Source: Bog-159 sp035541265
GTDB lineage: Bacteria; Acidobacteriota; Terriglobia; Bryobacterales; Bryobacteraceae
DNA: 60,720 nt
Direction of reading: 5' to 3'
Assembly (NCBI GenBank): GCA_035541265.1
Contig: DATKNQ010000012.1
Coordinates: 1-60,720, forward strand
Shown here: positions 15,530 through 24,261 of the stretch, piece by piece
Layout: every line of letters begins with the position of its first letter
Numbering within the stretch: position 1 is the stretch's first letter
Translations under genes and position numbers: made by a program
Notes under the pieces: model-generated
Told to the model about the DNA's origin: nothing
The model's database searches: none
What the model saw: only the letters and a program-made list of their open reading frames with translations

Positions 15530-16129
15530 ATGCACGATTCCCGCCCTGAAATCTGGCTGATCCGGCATGGCGAGACAGAGTGGAGTCTATCCGGAGCGCA
15601 CACCGGGCGCACCGACATCCCGCTGACCGCGACCGGCGAGCGGCAGGCCGAAGAGTTGGGGCACCGTTTAGGCGGGCGGCCCTTCGCCCTGGTGCTCACC
15701 AGTCCGCTCGCCCGCGCGCGCGAAACTTGCCGGTTGGCGGGCTACGGCGATGTGTCCCAGATCGAGCCGGGCCTGCGCGAGTGGGATTACGGGGCCTACG
15801 AGGGGCACACCAGCGCCGAGATCCAGCGGCAGGTTCCGGGATGGACTATCTGGACGTCGCCGGTGCCCGGGGGCGAGACCATCGGCCAAGTGGCCGCCCG
15901 CGCGCGCGGCGTTCTCGATCGCGCGTCCCAAGCCGATGGCGACGTCGCGTTGTTCGCGCACGGCCATCTGCTGCGCATCCTGACGACGGTCTGGCTGGGT
16001 CTGCTGCCGGAGGCTGGCAGGCTGTTTGCCTTGAGCACCGCGTCGCTCAGCGTGCTCGGCTACGAACGCGACACACGCGTAATCTCACAGTGGAATTCGT
16101 GTGCGGCGGCACGCGCCGGCGCGGCGTAG
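15530..16129 (+). CDS. Histidine phosphatase (phosphoglycerate mutase-like) family protein
   Basis: A 199-residue member of histidine phosphatase branch 1. The catalytic LIRHGETEW is at about residues 10-18, followed by TGRTDIPLTATGERQAEELG, TSPLARARET, the second-half Glu in LREWDYGAYEGHTS, and the second His in FAHGHLLRIL. These residues form a phosphohistidine intermediate. The substrate may be a sugar phosphate, nucleotide or protein phosphate; the broad-specificity SixA/GpmB-like group is most likely. ATG 15530 is the first start of the conserved region. YggX follows 25 bases downstream. Confidence 0.9.
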   Translation: MHDSRPEIWLIRHGETEWSLSGAHTGRTDIPLTATGERQAEELGHRLGGRPFALVLTSPLARARETCRLAGYGDVSQIEPGLREWDYGAYEGHTSAEIQRQVPGWTIWTSPVPGGETIGQVAARARGVLDRASQADGDVALFAHGHLLRILTTVWLGLLPEAGRLFALSTASLSVLGYERDTRVISQWNSCAAARAGAA

Positions 16130-16154
16130 TATTCTGGAGGACGAGGAGACCAGA

Positions 16155-16484
16155 ATGGGATGTAGCAGTGGACCGGTGAACCCGGCCAGCTTCGAAGTGC
16201 CGCCGGGCGCGCACAAGGTGTTTTGCGTCAAATTTCAGAGAGAGATGCAGGGATTGGACGAAGTCCCGTTCGAAGGCCACCCGCTCGGCCAGAAAATCTA
16301 CGAGAACGTTTCGAAGGAAGCCTGGAAGATGTGGGTTGAGCACATGAAGATGATCATGAACGAGTACCGGCTCAACCTGGGAACGCGTGAAGCGCAGGAA
16401 TTCCTGCTGAAGCAGATGGACGAGTACTTCTTCGGCGAAGGCGCGGCCCTGCCGCCGGATTACGTGCCGCCGCGCCAGAAGTAG
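16155..16484 (+). CDS. YggX-like Fe(II)-trafficking protein
   Basis: A 109-residue protein whose central part matches YggX (PF04362). FCVKFQREMQGLDEVPF resembles the conserved N-terminus with its single Cys. GQKIYENVSKEAWKMWVEHM corresponds to the LG.RIY..ISKEAW..W core, and NEYRLNLGTREAQEFLLKQM to the C-terminal helix. YggX protects Fe-S enzymes from oxidation and moves ferrous iron. The N-terminal 20 residues (MGCSSGPVNPASFEVPPG) are an extension not found in enterobacterial YggX. GAGGAG before the ATG supports the start. Confidence 0.85.
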   Translation: MGCSSGPVNPASFEVPPGAHKVFCVKFQREMQGLDEVPFEGHPLGQKIYENVSKEAWKMWVEHMKMIMNEYRLNLGTREAQEFLLKQMDEYFFGEGAALPPDYVPPRQK

Positions 16485-16488
16485 CCGC

Positions 16489-18627
16489 CTACACCGCCCA
16501 CTCGACCGGATCCTGTTGAGACATTTCAATCCAATCCTGCTGGGGCACGGCATCCATGGGCAGTCCTCCCTGCCAAAGGGAGAATTGAAAGCGCACGGGT
16601 GCGCTGCCATCTGAGCCAAGCGCCGCGAGCGAGATGCGCGCTTCAATCACCTGCTTGAACGCGAACTCAACCGCCGGCGTGGCCGGGTCCGGAGGGACGG
16701 CGAGTTTCAGATTGGTGACCGCGGCGCCGCCGTGATCCAGCCGCACGGTGACTTGGCTCGGCGCAGCCGCTTGGCCTACCGCCATATTCAGGCGCGCCTC
16801 CATCTCTGAAATGGTCTGCTCGGAGCCGCGATGAAAGTCTACGCGCAAATAGAAATTCTGGCCGTCGCTGCCGTAGTAGAGCTCGCGCACCAGGAACTTC
16901 TTGCCGTGCATCGAGCCGCCGCGTTCGTCGACCCGGTAGAGTCCCGCGCCCAGCCACTCGAAGTAGGAAGTGACCTCGCCATCGATCACCGGGTGGATCT
17001 CGCCGCTCGGCGGAATATGTACCGCGCTGACCGTCACGCGCAGAATCGGCCGCGACAGTTCTTCGGGCGGGCTGAGATTCAGGAATCGATAGACGTTCGC
17101 CAGGTGGCTGCGGTAGAGCTGATCGAACTCGATGCGATTGCCGGAATCGTGCTCCGGACCGTACCACCAACACCAGTCGCTGCCCTCGGCGATCAGCAGT
17201 TCTTCATAGGCCAGCTTGCGGCGATCCTCCGGCACCTGGGGTGCGGTTTGGTACGCTTCGCGTGCGCGCAGGAGCTGGCTCCAGGCCTGGTTGTCTTCCT
17301 CCGCGCCGATCCAGACGTCGAAGTTGGCGTTGATCCAGGAGCCGGGGAACACGTGCGAGAGCGGCTCCGGCGCCAGCTTGGCGAGCGCTTCGCTCATGGT
17401 AACGGCGGACATCTGTGCGTCCTCGGAAATCAGCCTGTAGAGGTTGCGCAGGAACGGCCGGCCGTTCTTTTCGTAATATTCCCAGGCGTTCTCGCCATCG
17501 AGAATGATGGGCACCAACGCATCGCGGCCCGCGCCCAGAATGCCGCGGCAATTTTCGCGGATGCGATTCAGAAAGTCGCGCGCGGCCTGCGCCGAATCCA
17601 TGCCGGAATAGACAAATCCGATCAGGTCGCTCAGAAAGTGATCGCGGAAGACCACGCTCAACTGCCGGCGGTTCTGCTCCCAGCGGTAAGGCCGGTAAAT
17701 GGCATCCACGCCGATCCCCCGGCCCAGCGTGCGTCCCAGCACGCCGCTGTCGCTGGCGGCCCACTGATAGCCGATGCCTGCAGCGATGGCGAACACTTCG
17801 TCGGAGACGGAGCCTTCCGACGGCCAGAGCCCCACCGGTGCCACGCCGAATTCGCGCGCCCCGTACTCGCGCGCCATTTGCAGTTGGATGTGCGCGTCCT
17901 CCGGATAACGGAACGGCGGCGGCAGCGGCACGCCGGGATGCGAAACGCTGGCGATATTCGAATCGCACAGCAGCGGCAGAATCGGATGGTAGTAGGGCGT
18001 GGTGGAGACTTCGATCTGCCCTGTGCCGGCCAGCTCGCGATATACCGGGATGACCTTGCCGATGATCTCCTGCTGCTTGCGGCCCATCAGCCGCTGGTCG
18101 TCGGCAGTGTAGTCCCGCCCCTTGGCGAACAGATCGCGGATCTCCGGGTCGGCGCCGCGAAACTCTTCGTCGAACCAGATCAGTTGCGAGATGACCTGCA
18201 GATCGCGGAAGTCTTGCGTCGAGAAGCGGCGGCGCGCCATCTCCAGGCTGTCCTGCGCCTGGCGCGCGTCATAGAGGGCCGCGTAGCGCGGGAACGGCTG
18301 CGTCAGGCGCGGAGGATGCGGCAACAGAAACTGCTGCAGGATGAACGACTGTTCCGCATCGTTGAGCATCTCGGCGGGCTTCAGCGCCGCTGCGAGATAC
18401 GGATCGCGGGCCTCGCCCCGCGCGTACTCATCCACTTGCACCATCATCGACGGCACCAGGTTGAACGTCTGATGCACTTTGGGAAACTCCCGCAGAATGG
18501 CCGCCATGCCGTAGTAGTCCTTCAGGGCGTGCAACCGCGTCCACGGGAGCTTGTACTCGCCCGAGGCCAGGTCCTTGTAGAAGGGCTGATGCATGTGCCA
18601 GAGAAAACACAAATAGATGCGGGACAT
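16489..18627 (-). CDS. Glycoside hydrolase family 57 protein
   Basis: A 712-residue enzyme starting MSRIYLCFLWHMHQPFYKDL, the GH57 N-terminal motif with HMHQP. GLWPSEGSVSDE around residue 268-275 holds the expected nucleophile Glu, and ILDGENAWEYY places the acid/base Asp near residue 377. GH57 members act on alpha-1,4-glucans (amylase, branching or 4-alpha-glucanotransferase). The C-terminal 300 residues form an additional beta-rich domain as in the DUF1957/alpha-amylase-mannosidase type. No signal peptide is seen, so a role in intracellular glycogen or maltodextrin turnover is likely. An upstream in-frame start at 18660 would overlap the next gene. Confidence 0.9.
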   Translation of the reverse strand: MSRIYLCFLWHMHQPFYKDLASGEYKLPWTRLHALKDYYGMAAILREFPKVHQTFNLVPSMMVQVDEYARGEARDPYLAAALKPAEMLNDAEQSFILQQFLLPHPPRLTQPFPRYAALYDARQAQDSLEMARRRFSTQDFRDLQVISQLIWFDEEFRGADPEIRDLFAKGRDYTADDQRLMGRKQQEIIGKVIPVYRELAGTGQIEVSTTPYYHPILPLLCDSNIASVSHPGVPLPPPFRYPEDAHIQLQMAREYGAREFGVAPVGLWPSEGSVSDEVFAIAAGIGYQWAASDSGVLGRTLGRGIGVDAIYRPYRWEQNRRQLSVVFRDHFLSDLIGFVYSGMDSAQAARDFLNRIRENCRGILGAGRDALVPIILDGENAWEYYEKNGRPFLRNLYRLISEDAQMSAVTMSEALAKLAPEPLSHVFPGSWINANFDVWIGAEEDNQAWSQLLRAREAYQTAPQVPEDRRKLAYEELLIAEGSDWCWWYGPEHDSGNRIEFDQLYRSHLANVYRFLNLSPPEELSRPILRVTVSAVHIPPSGEIHPVIDGEVTSYFEWLGAGLYRVDERGGSMHGKKFLVRELYYGSDGQNFYLRVDFHRGSEQTISEMEARLNMAVGQAAAPSQVTVRLDHGGAAVTNLKLAVPPDPATPAVEFAFKQVIEARISLAALGSDGSAPVRFQFSLWQGGLPMDAVPQQDWIEMSQQDPVEWAV

Positions 18628-18649
18628 AGGTTCGTTGCCGTGCGCGCCC

Positions 18650-21088
18650 CTAGCGCGCAAAAAAGCTGCTGGCGGGCGGCGGGGCGTGCGTGCCCTTGAT
18701 GGCCAGCCACAGGATATCGTTTAATTCATCGGCGCCGGCGCGGTCTTCTTCGCTGAAGTCGAGCTTCGCGGAGCGCTGCGCGGTAGACGAGTGCAGCGGG
18801 TTGCGTTCGTCGAGCGGCACACGGGGCTGTTCTACGGTATAAGGCGCCGGGTCGGGGGTACCCTGAAACGCGGCGGACATGGGACGTGCGGCGGCATCGA
18901 ACTGCGTCATGGGCCGCAGCCCCAGGATCAGCTCGATGCTGCGGAGCATCGAGGTGGTGTTGTACATCGAGCTATCCACCACTCCATGCTTTACATAAGG
19001 CGAAATCACGAAAGCTGGCGAACGGTGCGAGTCCACATGATCCGGGCCGTTCTGCGCGTCGTCTTCCAGGACGAAAATCGCGGTGCTCATCCAGAAGCGA
19101 CTCTTCGAAACCGCTTCCACGAGCGTCCCCAGCGCAAAGTCGTTGTCGGCCACCATGGAAAATGGCGAGAGCTTTCCCGGTGACGTTCCGTTGGTGTGGT
19201 CATTGCCGAGACGCATGAAAATCAGTCGCGGCATCGAACCGGATTTCTCAAACTCCGCGAGGTCAGCCAGGAAGACTTTCACGCGGTTGCCGTCGGTATA
19301 GTCGAGATCGAAGTCGCGATAGTGGAAATTGGTCACCGGCCGCAGCACGGGATCGCGCACCAGTTCGATTTGTCTGCCGTCGGGCGCGCCCGTGGGCAGA
19401 TTCTGCGCCATGTAGCCGTAGTTGCGCATGGAGATGCCGGTGCCTGCCGCGCTGGTCCACAGGAATCCGGCGGGCGGCGTCATGGCCGGCTCCTGCTCTT
19501 CGTAATCGTAGTAGTCCCGCCGGTTGGCGTAGCTGTTCGGCCACATCTTCTGGATGTAGTCGGTGGCGATCGCGGCGGTCGACCAGCAATGGCCGTCGGC
19601 GCTCACATCCGCGCTGACGTAGAAGTTATCGAACAACACGAACTGCCGCGCCAGCTTGTGCTCGTTGGGCGTGATCTTCTCGCCAAACAGCACCAGGGAG
19701 GGATCGCCGTTGCCCTCCTGCAGGTCGCCCAGAACCTGGTCGTAGGAGCGGTTCTCTTTCACGATGTAAATGATGTGTTCGATGGGCGGGAACGGATTCG
19801 GCGTAGCGAGCACCTGGTCCCGATAAGGCGAATTGTCCATCGCGGTTTTGGTGTACGCCCGCAGTTGCTCGTAATGGAAGGGCGGGATGAACGACGCGGT
19901 GCCGGTCTGGATCAGGCCCACGTATTCGACGGCGCGGCTGCCTTCGTGGGCCGGCGCCGGCCGGCGCGAAGGATTGGGGCCGTGCGGATTGGGATGCGAG
20001 CCGCCCCCGCGGCCGTTCAGCACTACCAGCGTACCGTCAGGCAGCGCGCGCACGGCGGTCGGATACCAGCCGGTCGGAATGAACCCCTCGACGTGGCTGC
20101 GGTCGCCGGTGATATCCGCGACGGCCACAACGTTGGCATCTGAACAGACCACGTACAACCAGCGGCGATCGGGAGACACGGCCAACGCGCTGGGCGTCAT
20201 GCCGGCCGGCTGCCGCGGCGTCATCGCGCTGTTGATGGTTTCGAGCAGCCGCAGGTCCTTGCCTGCGGTGACGCCGACCGAATAGACGCTATTCGTGTTG
20301 GAGGCGGTGATGAACAAGCGGCCCACCGTGGGCACCTCACCTTCGGAAGTTTCGCCGCCGCCCGGAACCCAGATCATATCTGTGGGATGCGGCCCCAGCC
20401 GCACGGTAGCCAGCAGGTTGCCGGAGGCGGTTTCGTAATGCCCCACCGAGCCATCCGTCCAACTGGTGACGAAGAACGACTTGCCATCCGGGTGGAATAG
20501 AATGCGATAGGGCCGCCGGCCCGTCTTAAAGCGATCGATCAGCATGCCGGATTGCGTGTTGATGACCACCACCGAGTCGTGATACAGATCCGCGGCGTAG
20601 AGCAGGTGGCCTTCCGGATCGAGCGCCACATCGCCGATGAAATCCGTGTGACTCCGCTTATCCGGCGGCACGACGGTGAAGGTGCGGGCTGGGGTGAGCG
20701 TCCCATCCGCGAAGGTGAATTCGAAGACCGCGGCGCGCGACCCGCCGCCCACATACACACGATCGCCCTTGGGCGAGAAGGCCAGGCCCAGCCAGCCGTC
20801 CGCCACCGGCACGCGGCTGGTCTCCCGCTGGGCCGCCACATCGATCACGCTGACGCTCGGCGGCTTGTATCCGCCATTCAAAGCCAACAGATATCTGCCG
20901 TCCGGCGAGAGCGCCGTGGACATGGGGAACGTGTCGAGCGGCACCTGCTTGCCGGCCGGTTCCAGACGCCAGCCGCTGTTCAACAGAAATCCGCCGCCGG
21001 GCAGCGGACCGACCTGTTCGCGCGGGGCAGGCTGGGAACAAAGCAGGGCGGCAGCCAAAAGCAGTGCAGCAAAGATGAAGGGACGCAT
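18650..21088 (-). CDS. Secreted YncE-like beta-propeller fused to a phosphoesterase domain
   Basis: An 812-residue exported protein with an N-terminal signal (MRPFIFAALLLAAALLCSQ). Residues about 50-370 are propeller blades (MSTALSPDGRYLLALNGGY, LAFSPKGDRVYVGGG, LAVSPDRRWLYVVCSD). Residues about 420-790 are an alkaline-phosphatase-superfamily phosphoesterase (PF04185-like) with IEHIIYIVKENRSYDQVLG as the metal-site nucleophile region, SADGHCWSTAA, MRLGNDHTNG and LEDDAQNGPDHVDSHRS. Such proteins hydrolyse phosphate esters or phospholipids in the periplasm or outside. The fusion is common in Acidobacteriota. GH57 follows 22 bases downstream on the same strand. Confidence 0.87.
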   Translation of the reverse strand: MRPFIFAALLLAAALLCSQPAPREQVGPLPGGGFLLNSGWRLEPAGKQVPLDTFPMSTALSPDGRYLLALNGGYKPPSVSVIDVAAQRETSRVPVADGWLGLAFSPKGDRVYVGGGSRAAVFEFTFADGTLTPARTFTVVPPDKRSHTDFIGDVALDPEGHLLYAADLYHDSVVVINTQSGMLIDRFKTGRRPYRILFHPDGKSFFVTSWTDGSVGHYETASGNLLATVRLGPHPTDMIWVPGGGETSEGEVPTVGRLFITASNTNSVYSVGVTAGKDLRLLETINSAMTPRQPAGMTPSALAVSPDRRWLYVVCSDANVVAVADITGDRSHVEGFIPTGWYPTAVRALPDGTLVVLNGRGGGSHPNPHGPNPSRRPAPAHEGSRAVEYVGLIQTGTASFIPPFHYEQLRAYTKTAMDNSPYRDQVLATPNPFPPIEHIIYIVKENRSYDQVLGDLQEGNGDPSLVLFGEKITPNEHKLARQFVLFDNFYVSADVSADGHCWSTAAIATDYIQKMWPNSYANRRDYYDYEEQEPAMTPPAGFLWTSAAGTGISMRNYGYMAQNLPTGAPDGRQIELVRDPVLRPVTNFHYRDFDLDYTDGNRVKVFLADLAEFEKSGSMPRLIFMRLGNDHTNGTSPGKLSPFSMVADNDFALGTLVEAVSKSRFWMSTAIFVLEDDAQNGPDHVDSHRSPAFVISPYVKHGVVDSSMYNTTSMLRSIELILGLRPMTQFDAAARPMSAAFQGTPDPAPYTVEQPRVPLDERNPLHSSTAQRSAKLDFSEEDRAGADELNDILWLAIKGTHAPPPASSFFAR

Positions 21089-21189
21089 CCAGCTACGATG
21101 ATACCGTGCGCCCGGTGGTTTCGGCGAGGATCTGTTGATTCTGTAATTTACGAGAGTTTCTTGGCTTCGAACGGTAAATTTCGATACAT

Positions 21190-22257
21190 CTACCGCTCGG
21201 CGGTTTCTTTCTCGCCGGGCTGGACGGTGACGGTGAGCGGGTATTGCAGCTTGAAGCTGAGCAGGCTTTCCGAGGGGAAATTGATTCCCTTGTCCTTCTT
21301 TATAGCGCGGCCGGCGCCGCCCGCTCCGGCTCCCGCCAGCGTACCGATACCCGCGCCCTTTCCGCCACCAGCGATCGCGCCGATAATCGCGCCCAGCGCC
21401 GCACCGCCGCCCACGGTCTCCGCCGTACCCTTGCCGCGGTTGGCATTGGCCTGATCGTAGTCTTCCGTGCTCAGCGGATAGGAATGTCCGTGCGACGTTA
21501 GCTTGGTCAGCACCAGCTTGAGACTCGCATGGCCTTTAAACGTACCGGCGGACTCCGCCTCTACGACTTTCCCTTCGATATCCGCGCCCGCCGGAACCAC
21601 CACATGATCGTCCACGCGTAGCGGGGATTTGAGTGTCGCGCGAAAGACGTCACCCGGTTTATTCTGCTTCGAACTCAGCGCGTCGATCAGGCGCACGGAG
21701 ATCACCGCGCCGGCCGGAATGGTGTACTTCACCGGAGCCGGGGGAGGCGGCGGCGCGGCCTGCGGAACCTCGGCCGGAGCCGGATTTACGGGGGGAGCCG
21801 AAGCCACCTGCGGCGCCGGCTCCGCGGGGGCTGGTTGCGCGACCGGAGTGTTGATGGCCGCTTCCTCCGGTGGCTCCGCGGTTGCAGCCGCAGAATGCTC
21901 GCGGGCCGGGCGCGGCCGCTCGCGAACGTGCCGGGCAGACGCCGCGGTGGGCGCGGGCGGCACGGCGGCCGAGGCCGGCGCCACTACGATATTATTGACG
22001 ACCTGCTTGACGCCCGGCGTATCCGCGGCGATGCGCGCTGCCAGGGAACGAGCCGCGTCGTTCGGAACCTGTCCGCTCAAGGCCACCATGCCGCCCGCGC
22101 TCACCACGGTGATTTGGCCGGCGATGGCGTTGTCCTGTTGGATCTGCGATGCAATTCTCTGGGCGAGTTGCTTGTCATCGACCGGATGAGAGCAGCCCAA
22201 GGCAACGATCGCGGTGGCAGCCAAGGTAATCGCACAGAAAGTCCTCCGGCATGACAT
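21190..22257 (-). CDS. Lipoprotein with BON domain, Pro-rich linker and glycine-zipper C-terminus
   Basis: A 355-residue protein. The signal peptide ends in the lipobox ALGC (Cys22). A BON-like domain (about 28-92) reads QLAQRIASQIQQDNAIAGQI and VVSAGGMVALSGQV. A Pro/Ala linker spans about 93-175. The second domain begins YTIPAGAVISVRLIDALSS and includes VPAGADIEGKVVEAE. A glycine-zipper stretch near residue 285 (GGGAALGAIIGAIAGGGKG) precedes the C-terminal beta part. The second domain recurs in the protein at 22975-24147. BON domains bind phospholipids, so an outer-membrane stability role is inferred. It is separated from the Gly/Tyr-rich gene by 42 bases. Confidence 0.8.
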   Translation of the reverse strand: MSCRRTFCAITLAATAIVALGCSHPVDDKQLAQRIASQIQQDNAIAGQITVVSAGGMVALSGQVPNDAARSLAARIAADTPGVKQVVNNIVVAPASAAVPPAPTAASARHVRERPRPAREHSAAATAEPPEEAAINTPVAQPAPAEPAPQVASAPPVNPAPAEVPQAAPPPPPAPVKYTIPAGAVISVRLIDALSSKQNKPGDVFRATLKSPLRVDDHVVVPAGADIEGKVVEAESAGTFKGHASLKLVLTKLTSHGHSYPLSTEDYDQANANRGKGTAETVGGGAALGAIIGAIAGGGKGAGIGTLAGAGAGGAGRAIKKDKGINFPSESLLSFKLQYPLTVTVQPGEKETAER

Positions 22258-22299
22258 AGCAAGCTCCTCCTAAGTTGAGATAGTTCAGCCGTGGCGCCG

Positions 22300-22785
22300 T
22301 CAACGCCGCCCGAAGTGACGCCAGCCGCCGCCCACGCCGACTACTACGCCGCCGGCGGGCGCATATCCATAGTAACCGTAGTGAGAAGGCGCATAGACAT
22401 ACGGGTAAGGATACGCATAGGGATCGGAATAGTAATACGGATCATATCCGTAATAATCGGGGTAGGCGTAGCCGTAATATCCGGGCCAGTAGCCGAGTCC
22501 CCAACCACCCCATCCCCAGCCGCGATAGCCGTAGCCCCAGCCTCCGCGGTACCCACCGTAGCCATAGCCGCCGCGATAACCGCCATAGCCGCCGCGATAA
22601 CCGCCATAGCCGCCGTAGCCGCCGCGATAGGCTGGACCGGCATAGCCGTGACCGCCATACGCTCCGCCCGAAAAGTGTCCGCCGCCGCCAATCGCGTGAC
22701 CGCCGCCCCCGCCGCGGCCCGGAGCCGCGAAGGCGCCTAAGCTAGCCAGCAATAAACAAGCAAATAATACAATGGTCTTGCGCAT
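22300..22785 (-). CDS. Secreted Gly/Tyr-rich repeat protein
   Basis: A 161-residue protein with a signal peptide (MRKTIVLFACLLLASLGAFA). The mature chain is about half Gly and Tyr. It starts with GRGGGGGHAIGGGGHFSGG, continues as YGGY/RGGYGG repeats, then Tyr/Pro-rich segments (YYGYDPYYYSDPYAYPYPYV) and a short conserved-looking end (GGVVVGVGGGWRHFGRR). Such low-complexity exported proteins are recurrent in Acidobacteriota, and a surface or matrix role is plausible but unproven. Its opposite-strand frames are composition artefacts. Confidence 0.7.
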   Translation of the reverse strand: MRKTIVLFACLLLASLGAFAAPGRGGGGGHAIGGGGHFSGGAYGGHGYAGPAYRGGYGGYGGYRGGYGGYRGGYGYGGYRGGWGYGYRGWGWGGWGLGYWPGYYGYAYPDYYGYDPYYYSDPYAYPYPYVYAPSHYGYYGYAPAGGVVVGVGGGWRHFGRR

Positions 22786-22974
22786 AATTCACCCTGCCAA
22801 TTAGACTATCACTCCCGCCGGTTGGTTACGATGGCCGAAAACCACCAATGCCGGTGCTTTGCGGCCATGAAAGGCGCTGCGGACAATGCATTTTCATGGG
22901 CTTAGCTCTGCGCCAGGAAATGGCGAAAGGGATGCATGGGGTTATTCGTCGCCTGCTTGTGAGGCAGCTAAATT

Positions 22975-24147
22975 ATGAAAGCTAATCTGACCACCCCGTT
23001 TCGTACTGCAGTTTACTCTGTGGCACTCAGCTTTGTCTTAGGGACGACCATGTTGTGCGCGCAGGACCCTCAGGATCAGCCGCCGCAACCGCCGCCGCCT
23101 GCCGCCCAGCAGCAAGCCGGGCAGGCCAGCGGCGGATGGCGTAGAGTGGACCAGCCGGCGGATGCTACGGCGCAAGCCGCTCCGCCCGCGCAGGCCACTG
23201 CGCCGGAGCAGGCGCCGCCGCCCCCGCCCGCGGATGCCCCCCGCGTGACCATGGACCCGAATTACTCTCAGGGTCCGGCCTATCCCAACCAACAGTATCC
23301 TAACCAACAATATCCGAATCAGCAATATCCGAATCAGCCGTATCCGCAGGCCGCGCGCGGCTACGACCGCGGTCCGATTCCGGCCAAGCTGACTATCAAT
23401 CCGGGCGCTTATATTACGGTGCGCCTGAACCAGGGGCTGTCGTCAGACCACAACCAAGACGGCGACGCTTTTGCGGCCACGCTGGCGAAGCCTTTGATTG
23501 TCAACGGAGTCGTAGTGGCCGACCGCGGGCAGACCGTCGGTGGGCGCGTGGTCGAGGCCAAGAAGGCGGGCCGCGTGGAAGGCACGTCGCGCCTTGTCGT
23601 CCAACTGACGGATTTTACTCTGGCTGACGGGCAACCCGTGCCGATTCAGACGCAGCTGTTCAGCCGCAATGGGCCGACGTCTGTAGGTCGTGACGTGGGC
23701 GCGGTAGGCGCCACCACCGCGACCGGCGCCGCGATCGGCGCAGCCGCGGACTGGGGCCGGGGCGCGGCGATTGGCGCGGGTGCCGGCGCATTGGCTGGTA
23801 TCGTGGGCGTGCTGGTCACACGTGGCCGTCCCACGGTGCTGTATCCCGAAGAGATTCTGACGTTCCGCGTACAGGCGCCGGTCACGATTTCGACCGAGTC
23901 GGCGCCACAGGCGTTTCGCTGGGTAACACCGGCGGATTATGACACGCCTTACGGCATGCAGGCGCGGCCACGGCCGGCAGGTTACGCATCCGGCTATCCG
24001 TATTCTTATCCCTACGCATACCCGTACGCATACCCGTACGCATACCCGTACGCATACCCATACTATCCGTATTATTGGGGACCCTCTATCGGCTTCTACT
24101 GGGGTCGCGGTTACTGGGGACGTGGTCATTGGGGACGCTGGCGCTAA
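22975..24147 (+). CDS. Exported protein with Pro/Gln repeats, glycine zipper and Tyr-rich tail
   Basis: A 390-residue protein with an N-terminal signal to about residue 29. The order is: Pro/Gln-rich linker, four YPNQQ-type repeats (about 103-122), a domain starting LTINPGAYITVRLNQGLSS that parallels YTIPAGAVISVRL in the lipoprotein at 21190-22257, a glycine-zipper stretch (GAAIGAAADWGRGAAIGAGA), and a Tyr/Pro tail with YAYP repeats ending in GRGYWGRGHWGRWR. The shared central domain makes it a divergent paralogue of the lipoprotein, transcribed in the opposite direction. An envelope role is inferred. Confidence 0.78.
   Translation: MKANLTTPFRTAVYSVALSFVLGTTMLCAQDPQDQPPQPPPPAAQQQAGQASGGWRRVDQPADATAQAAPPAQATAPEQAPPPPPADAPRVTMDPNYSQGPAYPNQQYPNQQYPNQQYPNQPYPQAARGYDRGPIPAKLTINPGAYITVRLNQGLSSDHNQDGDAFAATLAKPLIVNGVVVADRGQTVGGRVVEAKKAGRVEGTSRLVVQLTDFTLADGQPVPIQTQLFSRNGPTSVGRDVGAVGATTATGAAIGAAADWGRGAAIGAGAGALAGIVGVLVTRGRPTVLYPEEILTFRVQAPVTISTESAPQAFRWVTPADYDTPYGMQARPRPAGYASGYPYSYPYAYPYAYPYAYPYAYPYYPYYWGPSIGFYWGRGYWGRGHWGRWR
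23281..23340 (+). repeat. Four 15-bp tandem repeats encoding YPNQQ-type units
   Basis: Units begin with TATCC at 23281, 23296, 23311 and 23326. They differ at third codon positions, so the peptide repeat is kept while the DNA diverges. The last unit ends in Pro instead of Gln. Confidence 0.85.
24013..24060 (+). repeat. Four 12-bp tandem repeats encoding YAYP
   Basis: TACGCATACCCG is repeated almost exactly at 24013, 24025, 24037 and 24049 (the last copy ends in A). The near identity suggests recent slippage expansion, unlike the older YPNQQ array in the same gene. Confidence 0.9.
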
Positions 24148-24261
24148 GCGGCCGGCGTCATCCAGTACGATACCGCACGAAAACAAGAACAGCTTGGCTT
24201 TCTCAGGGTGAAACAAGAGAAGTGTGCCAGTGATAGTTTGAGAAGAAGGAGGACCCATCTC

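Noticed and set aside
16831..18699. A 622-codon plus-strand frame opposite the GH57 gene
   Set aside because: It is an antisense shadow caused by GC-rich codon use; GH57 motifs are on the minus strand.
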